Source of the DNA: Hydractinia symbiolongicarpus
Taxonomy: Eukaryota; Cnidaria; Hydrozoa; Anthoathecata; Hydractiniidae
DNA: 64,000 nucleotides
Assembly: GCF_029227915.1 (NCBI RefSeq)
Contig: NC_079887.1
Span: forward strand, 3,038,001 to 3,102,000
Direction: 5' to 3'
How positions within the stretch are numbered: position 1 is the first letter of the stretch; each line of letters starts with the position of its first letter. Shown here one piece after another: positions 60,780-64,000 of the stretch. The notes under the pieces were generated by a model that saw only the letters and a program-made list of their open reading frames with translations, did not search any database and was not told where the DNA came from. The position numbers and the translations under genes were made by a program.

Positions 60780-63440
60780 AAAGTACCCAGGGAGTAAACT
60801 CAATTCCCGAACGATTTTTTAAATTATTTTTTCACCACTAAAACGCATGAGACTTGTAGTTTTTAAAAATGTTTTTTATTTTTGATGAGACGCTGAATAA
60901 AAGAAGTTTAATTGCCGGCAAACGAAACCCCGCGTCTTCCCGTAAATCCCGGACTCGGCCCGTATAGTCAAAAGTATACAAAGAAAGTACCCAGGGAGTA
61001 AACTCATTTCCAAAACGATTTTTTAAATTATCTTTTCATCACTAAAACGCATGAGACTTGTAGTTTTCAAAAATGTTTTCATTTTTGATGAGACGCTGAA
61101 TAAAAGAAGTTTAATCGCCGGCAAACGAAAACCCGCGTCTTCCCGTAAATCCTGGACTCGGCCCGTATAGTCAAAAGTATACAAAGAAAGTACCCAGGGA
61201 GTAAACTCATTTCCAAAACGATTTTTTAAATTATCTTTTCATCACTAAAACGCTTGAGACTTGTAGTTTTCAAAAATGTTTTCATTTTTGATGAGACGCT
61301 GAATAAAAGAAGTTTAATCGCCGGCAAACGAAAACCCGCCATTTCCCGTAAACCCCGGACTCGGCCCGCATAGTCAAAAGTATACAAAGAAGGTACCCAG
61401 GGAGTAAACTCATTTCCCGAACGATTTTTTAAATTATTTTTTCACCACTAAAGCGCATGAGACTTGTAGTTTTCAAAAATGTTTTCATTTTTGATGAGAC
61501 GCTGAATAAAAGAAGTTTAATCGCCGGCAAACGAAAACCTGCGATTTCCCGTAAATCCCGGACTCGGCCCGTATAGTCAAAAGTATACAAAGAAAGTACC
61601 CAGGGTGTAAACTCATTTCCCGAACGATCTTTAAAATTATTATTTTACCACTCAAGCCCATGAGACTTGTAGTATTTAAAAATATTTTCATTTTTAATGA
61701 GACGCTGAATAAAAGAAGTTTAATCGCCGGCAAACGAAAACCTGCGATTTCCCGTAAATCCCGGACTCGGCCCGTATAGTCAAAAGTATACAAAGAAAGT
61801 ACCCAGGGAGTAAACTCATTTCCCGAACGATTTTTTAAATTATTTTTTCACCACTAAAACGCATCAGACTTGTAGTTTTTAAAAATGTTTTCATTTTTGA
61901 TGAGACGCTGAATAAAAGAAGTTTAATTGCCGGCAAACGAAAACCCGCGTCTTCCTGTAAATCCCGGACTCGGCCCGTATAGTCAAAAGTATACAAAGAA
62001 AGTACCCAGGGTGTAAACTCATTTCCCGAACGATTTTTTAAATTATTATTTCACCACTAAAGCCCATGAGACTTGTAGTATTTAAAAATATTTTCATTTT
62101 TGATGAGACGCTGCATAAAAGAAGTTTAATCGCCGGCAAACGAAAACCTGCGATTTCCCGTAAATCCCGGACTCGGCCCGTATAGTCAAAAGTATACAAA
62201 GAAAGTACCCAGGGAGTAAACTCAATTCCCGAACGATTTTTTAAATTATTTTTTCACCACTAAAACGCATGAGACTTGTAGTTTTTAAAAATGTTTTTAT
62301 TTTTGATGAGACGCTGAATAAAAGAAGTTTAATTGCCGGCAAACGAAACCCCGCGTCTTCCCGTAAATCCCGGACTCGGCCCGTATAGTCAAAAGTATAC
62401 AAAGAAAGTACCCAGGGAGTAAACTCATTTCCAAAACGATTTTTTAAATTATCTTTTCATCACTAAAACGCATGAGACTTGTAGTTTTCAAAAATGTTTT
62501 CATTTTTGATGAGACGCTGAATAAAAGAAGTTTAATCGCCGGCAAACGAAAACCCGCGTCTTCCCGTAAATCCCGGACTCGGCCCGTATAGTCAAAAGTA
62601 TACAAAGAAAGTACCCAGGGAGTAAACTCATTTCCAAAACGATTTTTTAAATTATCTTTTCATCACTAAAACGCTTGAGACTTGTAGTTTTCAAAAATGT
62701 TTTCATTTTTGATGAGACGCTGAATAAAAGAAGTTTAATCGCCGGCAAACGAAAACCCGCCATTTCCCGTAAACCCCGGACTCGGCCCGCATAGTCAAAA
62801 GTATACAAAGAAGGTACCCAGGGAGTAAACTCATTTCCCGAACGATTTTTTAAATTATTTTTTCACCACTAAAGCGCATGAGACTTGTAGTTTTCAAAAA
62901 TGTTTTCATTTTTGATGAGACGCTGAATAAAAGAAGTTTAATCGCCGGCAAACGAAAACCCGCCATTTCCCGTAAACCCCGGACTCGGCCCGCATAGTCA
63001 AAAGTATACAAAGGAGGTACCCAGGGTGTAAACTCATTTCCCGAACGATCTTTTAAATTATTTTTTCACCACTAAAACGCATGAGACTTGTAGTTTTTAA
63101 AAATGTTTTCATTTTTGATGAGACGCTGAATAAAAGAAGTTTAATTGCCGGCAAACGAAAACCCGCGTCTTCCCGTAAATCCCGGACTCGGCCCGTATAG
63201 TCAAAAGTATACAAAGAAAGTACCCAGGGTGTAAACTCATTTCCCGAACGATTTTTTAAATTATTATTTCACCACTAAAGCCCATGAGACTTGTAGTATT
63301 TAAAAATATTTTCATTTTTGATGAGACGCTGCATAAAAGAAGTTTAATCGCCGGCAAACGAAAACCTGCGATTTCCCGTAAATCCCGGACTCGGCCCGTA
63401 TAGTCAAAAGTATACAAAGAAAGTACCCAGGGTGGAAACT
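60780..63440. repeat. Higher-order repeat, 7 monomers (~1,421 bp)
   Basis: CAATTCCCGAACG at 60,801 and 62,223, and GAAACCCCGCGTCTTCC around 60,925 and 62,346, mark two copies about 1,421 bp apart. One copy has an extra T in TTTTTTATTTTT. The 7-monomer length equals that near 45,602, but the subtype order differs. Confidence 0.75.
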
Positions 63441-64000
63441 CATTTCCCGAACGATTTTTTTTAAATTATTATTTTAACACTAAAGCCCATGAGACTTGTA
63501 GTATTTAAAAATATTTTCATTTTTGATGAGACGCTGAATAAAAGAAGTTTAATCGCCGGCAAACGAAAACCCGCGATTTCCCGTAAATCCCGGACTCTGC
63601 CCGTATAGTCAAAAGTATACAAAGAAAGTACCCAGGGAGTAAACTCATTTCCCGAACGATTTTTTAAATTATTATTTTACCACTAAAGCCCATGAGACTT
63701 GTAGTATTTAAAAATATTTTCATTTTTAATGAGACGCTGAATAAAAGAAGTTTAATCGCCGGCGAACGAAAACCCGCGACTTCCCGTAAATCCCGGACTC
63801 GGCCCGTATAGTCAAAAGTATACAAAGAAAGTACCCAGGGAGTAAACTCATTTCCCGAACGATTTTTTAAATTATTTTTTCACCACTAAAACGCATGAGA
63901 CTTGTAGTTTTTAAAAATGTTTTCATTTTTGATGAGACGCTGAATAAAAGAAGTTTTATCGCCGGCAAACGAAAACCCGCCATTTCCCGTAAACCCCGGA

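Larger units (their letters stand above)
45602..64000. repeat. Satellite array, ~203-bp monomer (right block)
   Basis: About 91 copies of the same monomer in the same orientation, starting inside the T-run where the left block stopped and running past the window edge. The same subtypes occur, with local duplications. Small local indels include a CTCGCCCGTATAG deletion variant near 56,895, 58,926 and 59,128. Confidence 0.98.

Overview
This window looks like repeat-rich nuclear DNA from a eukaryote, most likely an invertebrate animal. The pointers are about 240 copies of a ~203-bp satellite monomer, a poly-A-tailed LINE fragment, an OTU-Rep-helicase element of the Helitron superfamily (Helentron/Helitron2-like), and spliceosomal introns with GT..AG ends. 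I cannot name the species. I saw no bacterial operon, rRNA, tRNA or CRISPR array.

Layout: (1) 1-19,075, satellite array; (2) 19,076-20,617, a 5'-truncated LINE on the minus strand with a frameshifted reverse transcriptase and its poly-A tail at the left end; (3) 20,618-32,567, satellite array; (4) 32,568-45,601, one ~13.03-kb rolling-circle (Helitron-type) transposon on the plus strand; (5) 45,602-64,000, satellite array. All three arrays are the same family in the same orientation. They contain several nested higher-order repeats of 6 to 10 monomers.

The large element carries an OTU cysteine-protease domain, a CxxC/CxxC motif pair, a HUH/two-tyrosine replication-initiator domain (33,810-37,820) and a PIF1-like SF1 helicase (37,807-40,227). 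The Rep and helicase parts look like one protein split by a frameshift in an AT-rich stretch near 37,780-37,797. After the helicase come five hairpin-bearing repeats, a 45-bp G-rich minisatellite, a previously unlabelled three-exon small gene (41,760-42,954) encoding a predicted 158-residue Gln/Pro/Arg-Gly-rich protein, a stretch of GGGAAAGTCAGG-type repeat, a broken zinc-finger fragment, and a hairpin end. Short inverted copies of TTGCGAAGCA lie at the two ends. The satellite higher-order repeat continues in phase on both sides, so the empty site can be reconstructed: the insertion is in a run of six T and adds 13,036 bp.

Functional picture (inference): Rep would nick and join the element ends and the helicase would unwind DNA for rolling-circle transposition. 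The role of the OTU domain is unknown. The three-exon gene is a passenger or captured gene. The satellite arrays look like heterochromatin, possibly pericentromeric. The short open frames in them are not genes.
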